Assembly (NCBI GenBank): GCA_025455345.1
Contig: JALOMS010000243.1
Coordinates: 1-7,187, forward strand
Direction: 5' to 3'
Length of the DNA stretch: 7,187 bases
Source: Thermoflexibacter sp.
GTDB lineage: Bacteria > Bacteroidota > Bacteroidia > Cytophagales > Thermoflexibacteraceae
Shown: piece by piece, positions 1-6,583 of the stretch
Numbering within the stretch: the stretch's first letter is position 1
Layout: the number at the start of each line of letters is the position of its first letter
The notes under the pieces: model-generated
Databases searched by the model: none
The model's input: only the letters and a program-made list of their open reading frames with translations
What the model was told of the DNA's origin: nothing
Made by a program: the position numbers and the translations under genes

Positions 1-123
1 AGTTATGCTCCCAAATGAAATTCCCAAACGGGACTATAACAGCATTTATTTGTGTTGCATTACTTAGTTACTTAAAAAAACTATTTTGATAAAAAAGAAG
101 TCAATTATTTACAAACAACTAAA
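1..123. other. Leader region upstream of ilvD; possible tail of an unseen upstream gene
   Basis: No gene can be assigned here. Plus-strand frame 2 is open from the left edge to a TAG at 65-67 (21 codons), and frame 3 is open to a TGA at 86-88. Either could be the tail of an upstream gene, but neither is long enough to judge. The last 50 bases are very A/T-rich and lead into the ilvD ATG without a Shine-Dalgarno sequence, as is usual in Bacteroidota. A TATTTTG at 82-88 is one base short of the TAnnTTTG consensus and has no well-spaced -33 TTTG, so the ilvD promoter is not convincingly located. Confidence 0.4.
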
Positions 124-1806
124 ATGAACAAATACAGTAAAAAATTTACCCAAGACGAAAGTCTGCCTGCGGCACAGGCTATGCTTTACGGCATAGGACT
201 CAAAGAAGAGGACATGAAAAAGGCGCAAGTCGGTATTGCAAGCACGGGCTTCGAGGGAAATACGTGCAATATGCACCTCAATGCCTTGGCTACAAGAGTT
301 AAAGCAAGTATCCATGCCAACCAACTGATAGGGCTGATTTTCAACACAGTAGGCGTGTCTGATGGTATGACCAATGGGACAGATGAGATGCGTTATTCTT
401 TAGTTTCCAGAGAAGTAATCGCAGATTCGATAGAAACTATTGTTGGAGGACAAAACTATGACGGAGTAGTAGCCTTAGTAGGTTGCGATAAAAATATGCC
501 AGGAGCCATGATTGCTATTGAGCGATTGAATCGCCCTGCAATAGTGGTGTATGGAGGCACGATTAATTCTGGGAGGTATGATTATGGGCAATACAAGGGC
601 AAAAAATTGGATATTATATCTGCTTTTGAGGCATACGGAAAAAAAGTAATGGGTACGATTACCGAAGACGAATACAAAGGAGTTATCAAAAATGCCATTC
701 CTGGAGCAGGAGCGTGTGGTGGTATGTACACCGCCAATACAATGGCTACCGCCATAGAGGCATTAGGCATGAGCTTGCCCAATAGTTCTTCGTTTCCCGC
801 AGTAAGTCCATTAAAGCATGCCGAATGTGATGTAGTAGGTGAATATATATATAGATTATTAGAAAAAGACATCAAACCCAAAGACATTATGACCTTTGAA
901 GCATTTGAGAATGCGCTTACAATGGTCATGGTATTAGGTGGCTCTACTAATGCAGTTTTACACCTATTAGCAATGGCAAAAACTATAGGTATTCCTTTGA
1001 CTATCAAAGATTTTCAGCGTATCTCTGACAAAACTCCCTTGTTAGCAGACCTCAAGCCAAGTGGGAAATATATGATGGAAGACCTTTGTAATGTGGGAGG
1101 GGTACAAGCGGTAATGAAAATGATGTATGAGGCAGGTTATATCCATGGAGATTGTCTGACTGTTACAGGTAAAACAGTCAAAGAAAACTTAGCAAACTCT
1201 AAATATCTTACTGAAGGGCAAGAAATTATCATGCCTCTTGATAAACCTATCAAAAAAACAGCACACATACAAATCCTATATGGGAATCTTGCTTCGGAAG
1301 GTGCTGTGGCAAAAATCACAGGCAAAGAAGGAGAACGTTTTGAAGGTATTGCCAAAGTTTTTGATTCGGAGGCAGAGGCAAATCAAGCAATTGCTACCAA
1401 TCAAATACAAGCAGGAGATGTCATAGTCATTCGTTATAATGGACCCAAAGGCGCGCCAGGTATGCCTGAAATGCTCAAACCGACTTCAGCAATTATGGGC
1501 GCAGGATTAGGAGGGAGCGTAGCCCTCATTACAGACGGCAGATTCTCTGGCGGAACACACGGTTTTGTTGTAGGTCATATTACGCCCGAAGCCCAAGTAG
1601 GCGGGGGGATAGCCTTAGTCAAAACAGGAGATAAAATCATTATAGATACTGTAAATCATACAATTAATATGTTGGTAAGTGAAGAAGAAATAGCAAAAAG
1701 AAAAAGTGAGTGGACACAGCCGCCTCTCAAAGTAACTTCTGGCGTATTGTACAAATATGCCAAAAATGTGAATTCTGCTTCAGAAGGATGCCTAACAGAT
1801 GGTTAA
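124..1806 (+). CDS. ilvD: Dihydroxy-acid dehydratase
   Basis: This cytoplasmic enzyme dehydrates 2,3-dihydroxyisovalerate and 2,3-dihydroxy-3-methylvalerate to the 2-keto acid precursors of valine/leucine and isoleucine. The 560-residue product matches the IlvD/Edd family from end to end. Visible motifs are GNTCN with Cys48, the signature CDKNMPG with Cys121, GACGG with Cys198, and GRFSGGTHG near the C terminus, where Ser475 is the expected catalytic base. Glu88, Asp122 and Lys123 sit where the family binds Mg2+ (the Lys is carbamylated in characterised relatives). Three conserved cysteines and a length near 560 fit the [2Fe-2S] type better than the roughly 616-residue E. coli [4Fe-4S] enzyme; the cluster type is inferred. 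The ATG at 124 gives the normal family N terminus and the C terminus is complete. No other ilv or leu gene is in the window, and a terminator follows directly, so transcription probably ends after this gene. The family also contains sugar-acid dehydratases, but the sequence reads as true IlvD. Confidence 0.97.
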   Translation: MNKYSKKFTQDESLPAAQAMLYGIGLKEEDMKKAQVGIASTGFEGNTCNMHLNALATRVKASIHANQLIGLIFNTVGVSDGMTNGTDEMRYSLVSREVIADSIETIVGGQNYDGVVALVGCDKNMPGAMIAIERLNRPAIVVYGGTINSGRYDYGQYKGKKLDIISAFEAYGKKVMGTITEDEYKGVIKNAIPGAGACGGMYTANTMATAIEALGMSLPNSSSFPAVSPLKHAECDVVGEYIYRLLEKDIKPKDIMTFEAFENALTMVMVLGGSTNAVLHLLAMAKTIGIPLTIKDFQRISDKTPLLADLKPSGKYMMEDLCNVGGVQAVMKMMYEAGYIHGDCLTVTGKTVKENLANSKYLTEGQEIIMPLDKPIKKTAHIQILYGNLASEGAVAKITGKEGERFEGIAKVFDSEAEANQAIATNQIQAGDVIVIRYNGPKGAPGMPEMLKPTSAIMGAGLGGSVALITDGRFSGGTHGFVVGHITPEAQVGGGIALVKTGDKIIIDTVNHTINMLVSEEEIAKRKSEWTQPPLKVTSGVLYKYAKNVNSASEGCLTDG

Positions 1807-1820
1807 TCAATCATAAAAAC

Positions 1821-1849
1821 AAAGGTTAGCTTCACAATGGCTAACCTTT
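1821..1849 (+). terminator. Hairpin terminator after ilvD
   Basis: A perfect 10-bp inverted repeat, AAAGGTTAGC (1821-1830) and GCTAACCTTT (1840-1849), flanks a 9-base loop and starts 15 bases after the ilvD stop. Only a short T-run follows (TTTTG, then T-rich mixed sequence), so the U-tract is modest. The position and perfect stem make an intrinsic terminator the simplest reading. It separates ilvD from the next gene. Confidence 0.75.
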
Positions 1850-1934
1850 TGTGATGATTTGGCAATAATGTTGAGAAGTCAGACAAATGTAAAGAGGAGA
1901 CTCGAAACAAAAAATCATACGACAATAGGTAATC

Positions 1935-1942
1935 TAATTTTG
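1935..1942 (+). promoter_or_regulatory. Putative Bacteroidota -7 promoter box for the T9SS plug-family gene
   Basis: TAATTTTG matches TAnnTTTG exactly and ends 34 bases before the ATG at 1977. No TTG or TTTG is found at the expected 19-23 base spacing upstream, so the -33 half is missing or degenerate. Transcription would start near 1949, downstream of the first base of the alternative TTG codon at 1947, which favours translation from 1977. Confidence 0.45.
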
Positions 1943-1976
1943 TGTTTTGCCCGATTGCTTAAAAGAAAATTTTACA

Positions 1977-3242
1977 ATGAAAAAACTAATATTTCTTCTT
2001 GCTATTCCATTGTTTATCAATGATTTAATTTATGCTGATGAGCTTAAAGCCATAGACTATACGTATCATCAAGAGGTAAAAACTGTGCTTTTGTATCCAG
2101 CCTCTATCACAGCCCCTAACGTCCCCTTACCTCCTCCTGTTATAGCCATGAATGACCCCTTCCCTTTGTTGTTAGAGTTTGATAAGTTCGGCTCTGAAGT
2201 AGAGCGTTTTGCCGTAAAAATCATTAGTTGTGATGCTGATTGGACTATTTCCCAACTCAGTCCTGTGGAGTATTTGGACGATTATAATGAATTTTATATT
2301 CGCGATAGGGAATTTTCCATGAATACCAAAGTGCGATTTGTACATTATAAGTTTATAGTTCCAAGAGTCAAAGTATCAGGAAATTACTTGCTCAAAGTAT
2401 ATGAGGAAAACAATGAAGAAAATATACTTTTTACTCGTCGGTTTATGGTACATGAAAATGGAGCAATTATTTCTTCTTCTTTGGCTACAGTCGTGGGAGT
2501 AGAGGAAGCCTTTCGCAATCAGCAAATAGAGTTTTCTGTGGGTTACACAGATTACCAAGTTTTTAACCCACAAGAGCAAATTAAGGTAGTCCTTAGACAA
2601 AACTTTCGTTGGGACAGGCAAATCATAAACTTAAAACCCACTTTTATTAGTGATTTTGATAAGCGATTGGATTATAAACACTTCAACTTCGAAAATATGT
2701 TCAAAGGCGGCAATGAATTCAGAATGTTTGATTTACGAAATCTTATTGCAAGAAATCTCAATGTCGAGTTTATGGAGTACAATCCCTCCCTAAATCATGC
2801 TATTTTATATACAGACAAAACGCGCAACGGCTGGGCGTATTCTAAAATTATGGATGACATGAATGGTCGGTTTTTTATCCAGAATCTACTCATGCCCAAT
2901 GCAGGTACGGACAGCGATTATATCAATGTTACATTCCGATTAAAAACCGAAAGTGAGGAAAGCGGAGGAGTGTATGTAGCAGGTGGATTTTCAGATTGGC
3001 AACTGACCGAAGACTATCGAATGAGCTATATTGCTGATAAACAAGAATATCAAAAAACAATTTTGCTCAAACAAGGCTTTTATAATTATCAATACTCCTT
3101 TACCAAAAATTATAGTACGGAAAGAGATGATGTATATTTTGAAGGTACGCACAGTAGGACAGAAAATAATTATGAAATTTTTGTTTATTTTCGCCCCTTG
3201 GGATTTAGGACTGATTTATTGATAGGTTATAAGTTGTTTTGA
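1977..3242 (+). CDS. Type IX secretion system plug-family protein (DUF5103)
   Basis: This 421-residue protein belongs to the family formerly called DUF5103, now named for the T9SS plug. In Flavobacterium johnsoniae the Plug protein binds the giant outer-membrane translocon SprA and closes the channel on its periplasmic side when it is not occupied by PorV and substrate. The sequence shows an N-terminal signal peptide (MKKLIFLLAIPLF, charged then hydrophobic), a conserved N-terminal domain with CDADW, an SGNYLLKVYEE segment and RRFMV, and a C-terminal region with a beta-sandwich-like GGFSDW (336-341), KQGFYNYQY (from 365) and EGTH...TENNY (389-399), all typical of the family. The frame stays open upstream to a TTG at 1947, which would add ten residues, but the ATG at 1977 begins a clean signal peptide and lies downstream of a -7 box. 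The gene stands alone, with no SprA, PorV or Gld/Spr gene in the window. Whether it is the true plug or a paralogue cannot be decided here. Confidence 0.88.
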   Translation: MKKLIFLLAIPLFINDLIYADELKAIDYTYHQEVKTVLLYPASITAPNVPLPPPVIAMNDPFPLLLEFDKFGSEVERFAVKIISCDADWTISQLSPVEYLDDYNEFYIRDREFSMNTKVRFVHYKFIVPRVKVSGNYLLKVYEENNEENILFTRRFMVHENGAIISSSLATVVGVEEAFRNQQIEFSVGYTDYQVFNPQEQIKVVLRQNFRWDRQIINLKPTFISDFDKRLDYKHFNFENMFKGGNEFRMFDLRNLIARNLNVEFMEYNPSLNHAILYTDKTRNGWAYSKIMDDMNGRFFIQNLLMPNAGTDSDYINVTFRLKTESEESGGVYVAGGFSDWQLTEDYRMSYIADKQEYQKTILLKQGFYNYQYSFTKNYSTERDDVYFEGTHSRTENNYEIFVYFRPLGFRTDLLIGYKLF

Positions 3243-3329
3243 ATCTGGGGTAAAATGTATATCAAATTGCTTGCTGATAAATCGTTCTGCCGTTTTGAAA
3301 GGCTGAATCAATTACAAATAAAATTTTCG

Positions 3330-3337
3330 TACCTTTG
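3330..3337 (+). promoter_or_regulatory. Putative Bacteroidota -7 promoter box for the pseudouridine synthase gene
   Basis: TACCTTTG is an exact TAnnTTTG match 49 bases before the ATG at 3387. The nearest upstream TTTG (3294-3297) is 32 bases away, wider than the usual spacing, so the -33 half is weak. The box lies in a 144-base intergenic region (3243-3386), which suggests the gene is transcribed independently of the upstream gene. I saw no good terminator hairpin in that interval. Confidence 0.5.
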
Positions 3338-3386
3338 CTTTTCCTCAATCATTTTTTGGAAAAATAGGTAATTTTTTAGATATTTT

Positions 3387-4079
3387 ATGGAACACAACTA
3401 TCCTTTTGATGTCATTTATGAGGACAATCACCTCATCATCGTCAATAAACAAAGCGGTGTATTGGTACAAGAAGACGAATCTGGTGATACTCCTTTGGTA
3501 GAAATGGTAAGAGAGTATTTGAAGGAAAAATATAAAAAAGAAGGCAATGTCTTTTGCAGTATTGTGCATCGCCTCGACCGCCCTGTTAGTGGGTTGATTA
3601 TTTTAGCAAAAACCTCCAAAGCATTGGAGAGAATGAACGAAATCTTCAAAAATCGCGAAATCCATAAGACTTATTGGGCTATTACAGAAAAAGCACCAGA
3701 TAGACCCGCAGGACACCTAAAACACTGGTTAGTAAAAGACAAAGAGAAAAATAAGGTTACACCCTATCACAGAGAAGTGCCTAACGGATTGCTTTCAGAG
3801 TTAGACTACAAGGTTATTGGGCGCAAAAACGGCTATTATCTCATTGAGGTCAATCCAATTACAGGCAGACCCCATCAAATTCGTGTACAATTGATGACTT
3901 TAGGCTGTGTGATAGTGGGAGATGTCAAATATGGCTACCATCACCCTAATCCTGACGCAAGAATCCATTTACACGCACGACGTATTCGCTTTATTCACCC
4001 TGTACAAAAAACAGAGATTTCATTTTCGGCAGACTTACCCAATGAGGAATTGTGGAATTTATTTAAAAAAATTTCATAA
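3387..4079 (+). CDS. RluA-family RNA pseudouridine synthase without S4 domain
   Basis: This cytoplasmic enzyme isomerises specific uridines to pseudouridine in rRNA or tRNA. The 230-residue protein begins directly with the catalytic domain: IIVNKQSG (about 17-24), the family motif HRLDRPVSG (61-69) with Asp64 as catalytic nucleophile, the conserved Tyr of KTYWAI (94-99), GRPHQIRVQ (160-168) and the HLHARRIRF stretch (about 194-202). No N-terminal S4 RNA-binding domain is present, as in E. coli RluA, whereas RluC and RluD carry one. The RPVSG form of the motif replaces the commoner KxTSG. The target nucleotide cannot be inferred from sequence, so no gene symbol is given. The ATG at 3387 starts right at the domain boundary and lies downstream of a -7 box. 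The gene is convergent with the next one, 11 bases apart. Confidence 0.93.
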   Translation: MEHNYPFDVIYEDNHLIIVNKQSGVLVQEDESGDTPLVEMVREYLKEKYKKEGNVFCSIVHRLDRPVSGLIILAKTSKALERMNEIFKNREIHKTYWAITEKAPDRPAGHLKHWLVKDKEKNKVTPYHREVPNGLLSELDYKVIGRKNGYYLIEVNPITGRPHQIRVQLMTLGCVIVGDVKYGYHHPNPDARIHLHARRIRFIHPVQKTEISFSADLPNEELWNLFKKIS

Positions 4080-4090
4080 AGAGAAAACAC

Positions 4091-4615
4091 TCATTGAACT
4101 TTGCTCAAATCCAAAATCTGAACTCTACTATTTTTATTCAGTTTGAACTTTTTGATGCGAAAAATCTTCGTAATCTGACCCAAGCTAATCGCAGTCAATC
4201 CTATAATCGCCTGTTCTTTAGGCTCATAACGTGCATTTTTGACTAAAGGATGTACAGCCGCAGAAAATAAGAAACCCCCACCAATAAAGTTAAGCCCGCC
4301 CCTGCTAAAGTTAGCCCAATGCCTATCAAAATAAAAAACTTCAAAATCTTTCAGATATATCCGCATCTTAGCATCTGCTAACGTAAGGCTACTATCTTGA
4401 GGATTTAGCTCCTCAATATGGTCGTTATAAATGACATTATCCCCTTTTAGACGGAAACGAATAGGCTCGCCCTCTGCCAAATACACTCTTTCTGGGCTGT
4501 ATTTGTCCAAGACCAAATATTTTTGGGGGTGCAATCTTTTTTGTCCTAAAATTTGTTTAGTAGATAAACAAGCAAAAATAAAGATGATAATAAAAATTAG
4601 TCTTTTCGTACTCAA
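4091..4615 (-). CDS. Unrecognised exported protein, 174 residues, TTG start
   Basis: I do not recognise a function. The N terminus (STKRLIFIIIFIFACLS) is a clear export signal. Cleavage by signal peptidase I after LLG-like ILG24 before Gln25 is plausible. The IFAC stretch ending at Cys16 is a poor lipobox, so a lipoprotein is possible but less likely. The mature part is rich in alternating hydrophobic and charged residues (RFRLKGDNVIYND, MRIYLKDFEVFYF), suggesting beta strands. Two hydrophobic, Gly/Ala-rich stretches follow (about 107-124 and 136-148), either weak membrane segments or buried helices. The C terminus is basic, then RVQILDL. No in-frame ATG lies between the upstream TGA (4649-4651) and residue 84, so TTG at 4615 is the best start. 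It lies 34 bases downstream of a putative -7 box. The overall pattern resembles small envelope proteins common in Bacteroidota, but this is an impression. Confidence 0.8.
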   Translation of the reverse strand: MSTKRLIFIIIFIFACLSTKQILGQKRLHPQKYLVLDKYSPERVYLAEGEPIRFRLKGDNVIYNDHIEELNPQDSSLTLADAKMRIYLKDFEVFYFDRHWANFSRGGLNFIGGGFLFSAAVHPLVKNARYEPKEQAIIGLTAISLGQITKIFRIKKFKLNKNSRVQILDLSKVQ

Positions 4616-4649
4616 AGGATAATGGATTTTTGTGTTTGAAAATAAAACT

Positions 4650-4657
4650 CAAAAATA
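4650..4657 (-). promoter_or_regulatory. Putative -7 promoter box for the exported 174-residue protein gene
   Basis: On the minus strand this reads TATTTTTG, an exact TAnnTTTG match that ends 34 bases before the TTG start at 4615. The nearest upstream TTG on that strand (4687-4689) is 29 bases away, outside the usual spacing, so only the -7 half is supported. In AT-rich sequence such a match can arise by chance. Confidence 0.35.
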
Positions 4658-4660
4658 GCG

Positions 4661-4700
4661 ATTAAATTGTATATTAAATTTATAATCAATGATTTATAAT
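4661..4700. repeat. Short AT-rich direct repeats between divergent promoters
   Basis: ATTAAATT occurs at 4661-4668 and 4673-4680 (12-base period), and ATTTATAAT at 4678-4686 and 4692-4700 (14-base period). TCAATGATTT (4686-4695) is echoed by TCACTGATTT (4706-4715). These could be protein-binding sites or simply low-complexity AT-rich sequence. Confidence 0.4.
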
Positions 4701-4787
4701 TTATTCACTGATTTTGCACTTACTTTCATAAGTTTTTGCAATTAAACGAAGGACTTGCAAAGTTCAAAACATCATTAAAGATAAATT

Positions 4788-4820
4788 TTTGTTAATCTTA
4801 TTCTATTCCAAATACTTTTG
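4788..4820 (+). promoter_or_regulatory. Putative -33/-7 Bacteroidota promoter for the M48 protease gene
   Basis: TTTG (4788-4791), 21 bases, then TACTTTTG (4813-4820) fit the Bacteroidota housekeeping promoter TTTG...TAnnTTTG with allowed spacing. This is the best promoter in the window. Transcription would start near 4826-4828, leaving a leader of only about ten bases before the ATG at 4837. The TTG of the -33 element is also the first possible start codon of the longest open frame (4789), so that upstream start would not be transcribed. Confidence 0.6.
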
Positions 4821-4836
4821 TAATGAAAGTAATTAT

Positions 4837-6573
4837 ATGAAAAATATGTTCAATTATTTAAGGATATTTATTTCATACCTCTGCTTAGAAGTATTGACTT
4901 TAACGACTGTTTTTAGCCAAGAACTATTGTTGCCTACTCATCACTATAAATACCAACTTACCCATAGCATTTGTGAGAAAATAGCGCGTGTGCGTGATTT
5001 CGAACGCCCTATCCCTGAACTTAAAATGTTCTCTACCAAGAGCAAAACGCAAGTAATCGCCCAGTTTGTTGCCTTAGATAGAACGCAAGTTATCTATGTA
5101 GATGAGAAACTCTATGATATATGTACGAAGTTTGGAGCAGATTCGTTGAACGCCTTAGCCTGTATTATTGGACATGAGCTTGCTCATTATACGCAGAATC
5201 ACCAATTCAGAGAAGGTTTTTTTGCTGGTTTGATGCCAAGTAATTCCTTTGGCGTACCTAAAAATATGCGGAAAAGTAGTAAAGAACACAAACTCAAATT
5301 AGAGGAAGAAGCAGATTATTATGGTCTTTTGCAAGGGTATCTTGCGGGATTTGATACTTATCGCCTCTTACCCAAGGTACTAAGTAAAATATATGAGGAG
5401 TACAAACTGAATGAAAGTTTAGATGGTTATCCAACTAAAATAGAACGGATTAGCTCAGCAGAACTTACCGCTAAGGAAATTAAGGAATTAGTACCTGTAT
5501 TCCATGCAGGTAAGTATCTTTACCTTTCTAAAAACTATGAAGACGCAATGGTATGTTTTGAACATATCAATAATAGTTTTACTGATAGGGACATCGCCAA
5601 TAATTTGGGGGTTTCTGCTTTGGCGCAAGCGATTAGCTTAATGAACAAAGAAGATGTGTATTTTGCCTATCCATGTGAGTTTGATGCGGCAGGCAGGCTT
5701 TTAGGCTCCAATCCAAGAAGCCTTACTGGTGATACAAAAAAAGATAAAAAGCAACAAATCAAAGACTTACTCAAAAAAGCACAACAAAATTTAGAACAAG
5801 TCATAAAGATGGACAAATCGTATGCCTCCGCGCACATCAATCTTGCTTGCAAATATTCTTTGGAGGGAAATCATGCCTTTGCGATTGGATTGATTAACGA
5901 TTTGGAAACTAAAATAGCTGATAATCCCATGTCCAAAGATGGCTTGCCCGCCAATGCTCATTTAATTAGAGGGATTGCTTTTGCAAAAAATAATCAATTA
6001 GACCAAGCCAAAGCCGATTTTGAGGCGGCAAACCAAAAAGAGGCTTATATGGCAGATTATAATCTTGCCCTCTATCATAAACTTAACCAATCTTTTTTTG
6101 AGAAACTGCTCGACATGAGTAATCTGAGCGAATGGGTTACAGACTTTATGGCTGAAAACAAGAAAGACAAAAGTAAATTTGTTTCTGCTAATAATGTAGA
6201 AAAGATTAATCAATTGACTGCCCAACAATTAGTTAAAGAGCAATTTGTTGAAAACACTCCTATACAATCTAAAGAAAGGGCTGTGCATATCGCTACGTCC
6301 AATAGTGCTGGCTTTGACAAAATCAAGATAAGACTTTATGACAAAAATATTTACCTTCTTGTAGCTGGGCTATCTTACAAAGGAAAAACTTCTCAAGGAC
6401 TCAGTATAGGCTCTGACAAAGAAAAATTGATTGCAGCGTATGGTAATCCTTCTTATATCAAAGCGGGTAGTAATGCAGAGTTTTATTTTTATGAAAAAGC
6501 CAAAATGATAGTAGAAGTAAGCGAAGGGAAGATTAAAAATTGGACACTTTATTACATAGAAATACGCAACTAA
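4837..6573 (+). CDS. Exported M48-family metalloprotease with TPR repeats and C-terminal BamE-like domain
   Basis: A likely periplasmic or membrane-associated zinc metalloprotease of 578 residues. A signal peptide (about 1-28, ending TTVFSQ) precedes the peptidase domain. HELAH (113-117) supplies two zinc ligands and the catalytic Glu114, and EEEAD (156-160) matches the family's ExxAD with Glu156 as the probable third ligand. Behind it come helical repeats of TPR type, clearest near 222-250, 309-350 and 372-413. The tail (about 515-578) has GLSIGSDKEKLIAAYGNPS (521-539) followed by Tyr-rich strands, like the 'GxxxGxxKxxvxxxxGxP' start of SmpA/OmlA (BamE-like) folds. The layout recalls E. coli BepA, an M48-TPR protease of outer-membrane protein assembly, but BepA lacks such a tail. 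The frame is open up to a TTG at 4789; the ATG at 4837 is preferred because it starts the signal peptide and the promoter overlaps the upstream codon. It ends 10 bases from the convergent meaB-like gene. Substrate unknown. Confidence 0.87.
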   Translation: MKNMFNYLRIFISYLCLEVLTLTTVFSQELLLPTHHYKYQLTHSICEKIARVRDFERPIPELKMFSTKSKTQVIAQFVALDRTQVIYVDEKLYDICTKFGADSLNALACIIGHELAHYTQNHQFREGFFAGLMPSNSFGVPKNMRKSSKEHKLKLEEEADYYGLLQGYLAGFDTYRLLPKVLSKIYEEYKLNESLDGYPTKIERISSAELTAKEIKELVPVFHAGKYLYLSKNYEDAMVCFEHINNSFTDRDIANNLGVSALAQAISLMNKEDVYFAYPCEFDAAGRLLGSNPRSLTGDTKKDKKQQIKDLLKKAQQNLEQVIKMDKSYASAHINLACKYSLEGNHAFAIGLINDLETKIADNPMSKDGLPANAHLIRGIAFAKNNQLDQAKADFEAANQKEAYMADYNLALYHKLNQSFFEKLLDMSNLSEWVTDFMAENKKDKSKFVSANNVEKINQLTAQQLVKEQFVENTPIQSKERAVHIATSNSAGFDKIKIRLYDKNIYLLVAGLSYKGKTSQGLSIGSDKEKLIAAYGNPSYIKAGSNAEFYFYEKAKMIVEVSEGKIKNWTLYYIEIRN

Positions 6574-6583
6574 GAATGATATA

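Larger units (their letters stand above)
4616..4836. promoter_or_regulatory. AT-rich divergent intergenic region
   Basis: This 221-base stretch separates the minus-strand 174-residue gene from the plus-strand M48 gene and contains no convincing small gene. It carries one candidate -7 box facing left (4650-4657), a well-formed -33/-7 pair facing right (4788-4820), and a cluster of short AT-rich direct repeats between them (4661-4700). It is the most AT-rich part of the window. Whether the two genes share regulation cannot be seen from the sequence. Confidence 0.55.

Noticed and set aside
82..88. TATTTTG as an ilvD -7 promoter box
   Set aside because: It is one base short of TAnnTTTG, and the nearest upstream TTG and TTTG are 24 and 29 bases away. 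Too weak to annotate as a promoter.
582..1007. 141-codon open frame on the minus strand inside ilvD
   Set aside because: It lies wholly within a well-conserved family gene and its product has no recognisable domain; it is a shadow frame.
1947..1976. TTG at 1947 as start of the T9SS plug-family protein
   Set aside because: It would put ten polar residues before a clean signal peptide and falls at the predicted transcription start; the ATG at 1977 is better.
3288..3303. GCC...GGC stem before the pseudouridine synthase gene as a terminator or riboswitch element
   Set aside because: The stem is only three pairs and nothing around it extends the pairing.
3922..4146. 74-codon plus-strand frame overlapping the end of the pseudouridine synthase gene
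   Set aside because: It is out of frame with a clear enzyme gene and overlaps the convergent gene's end; the product has no coherent features.
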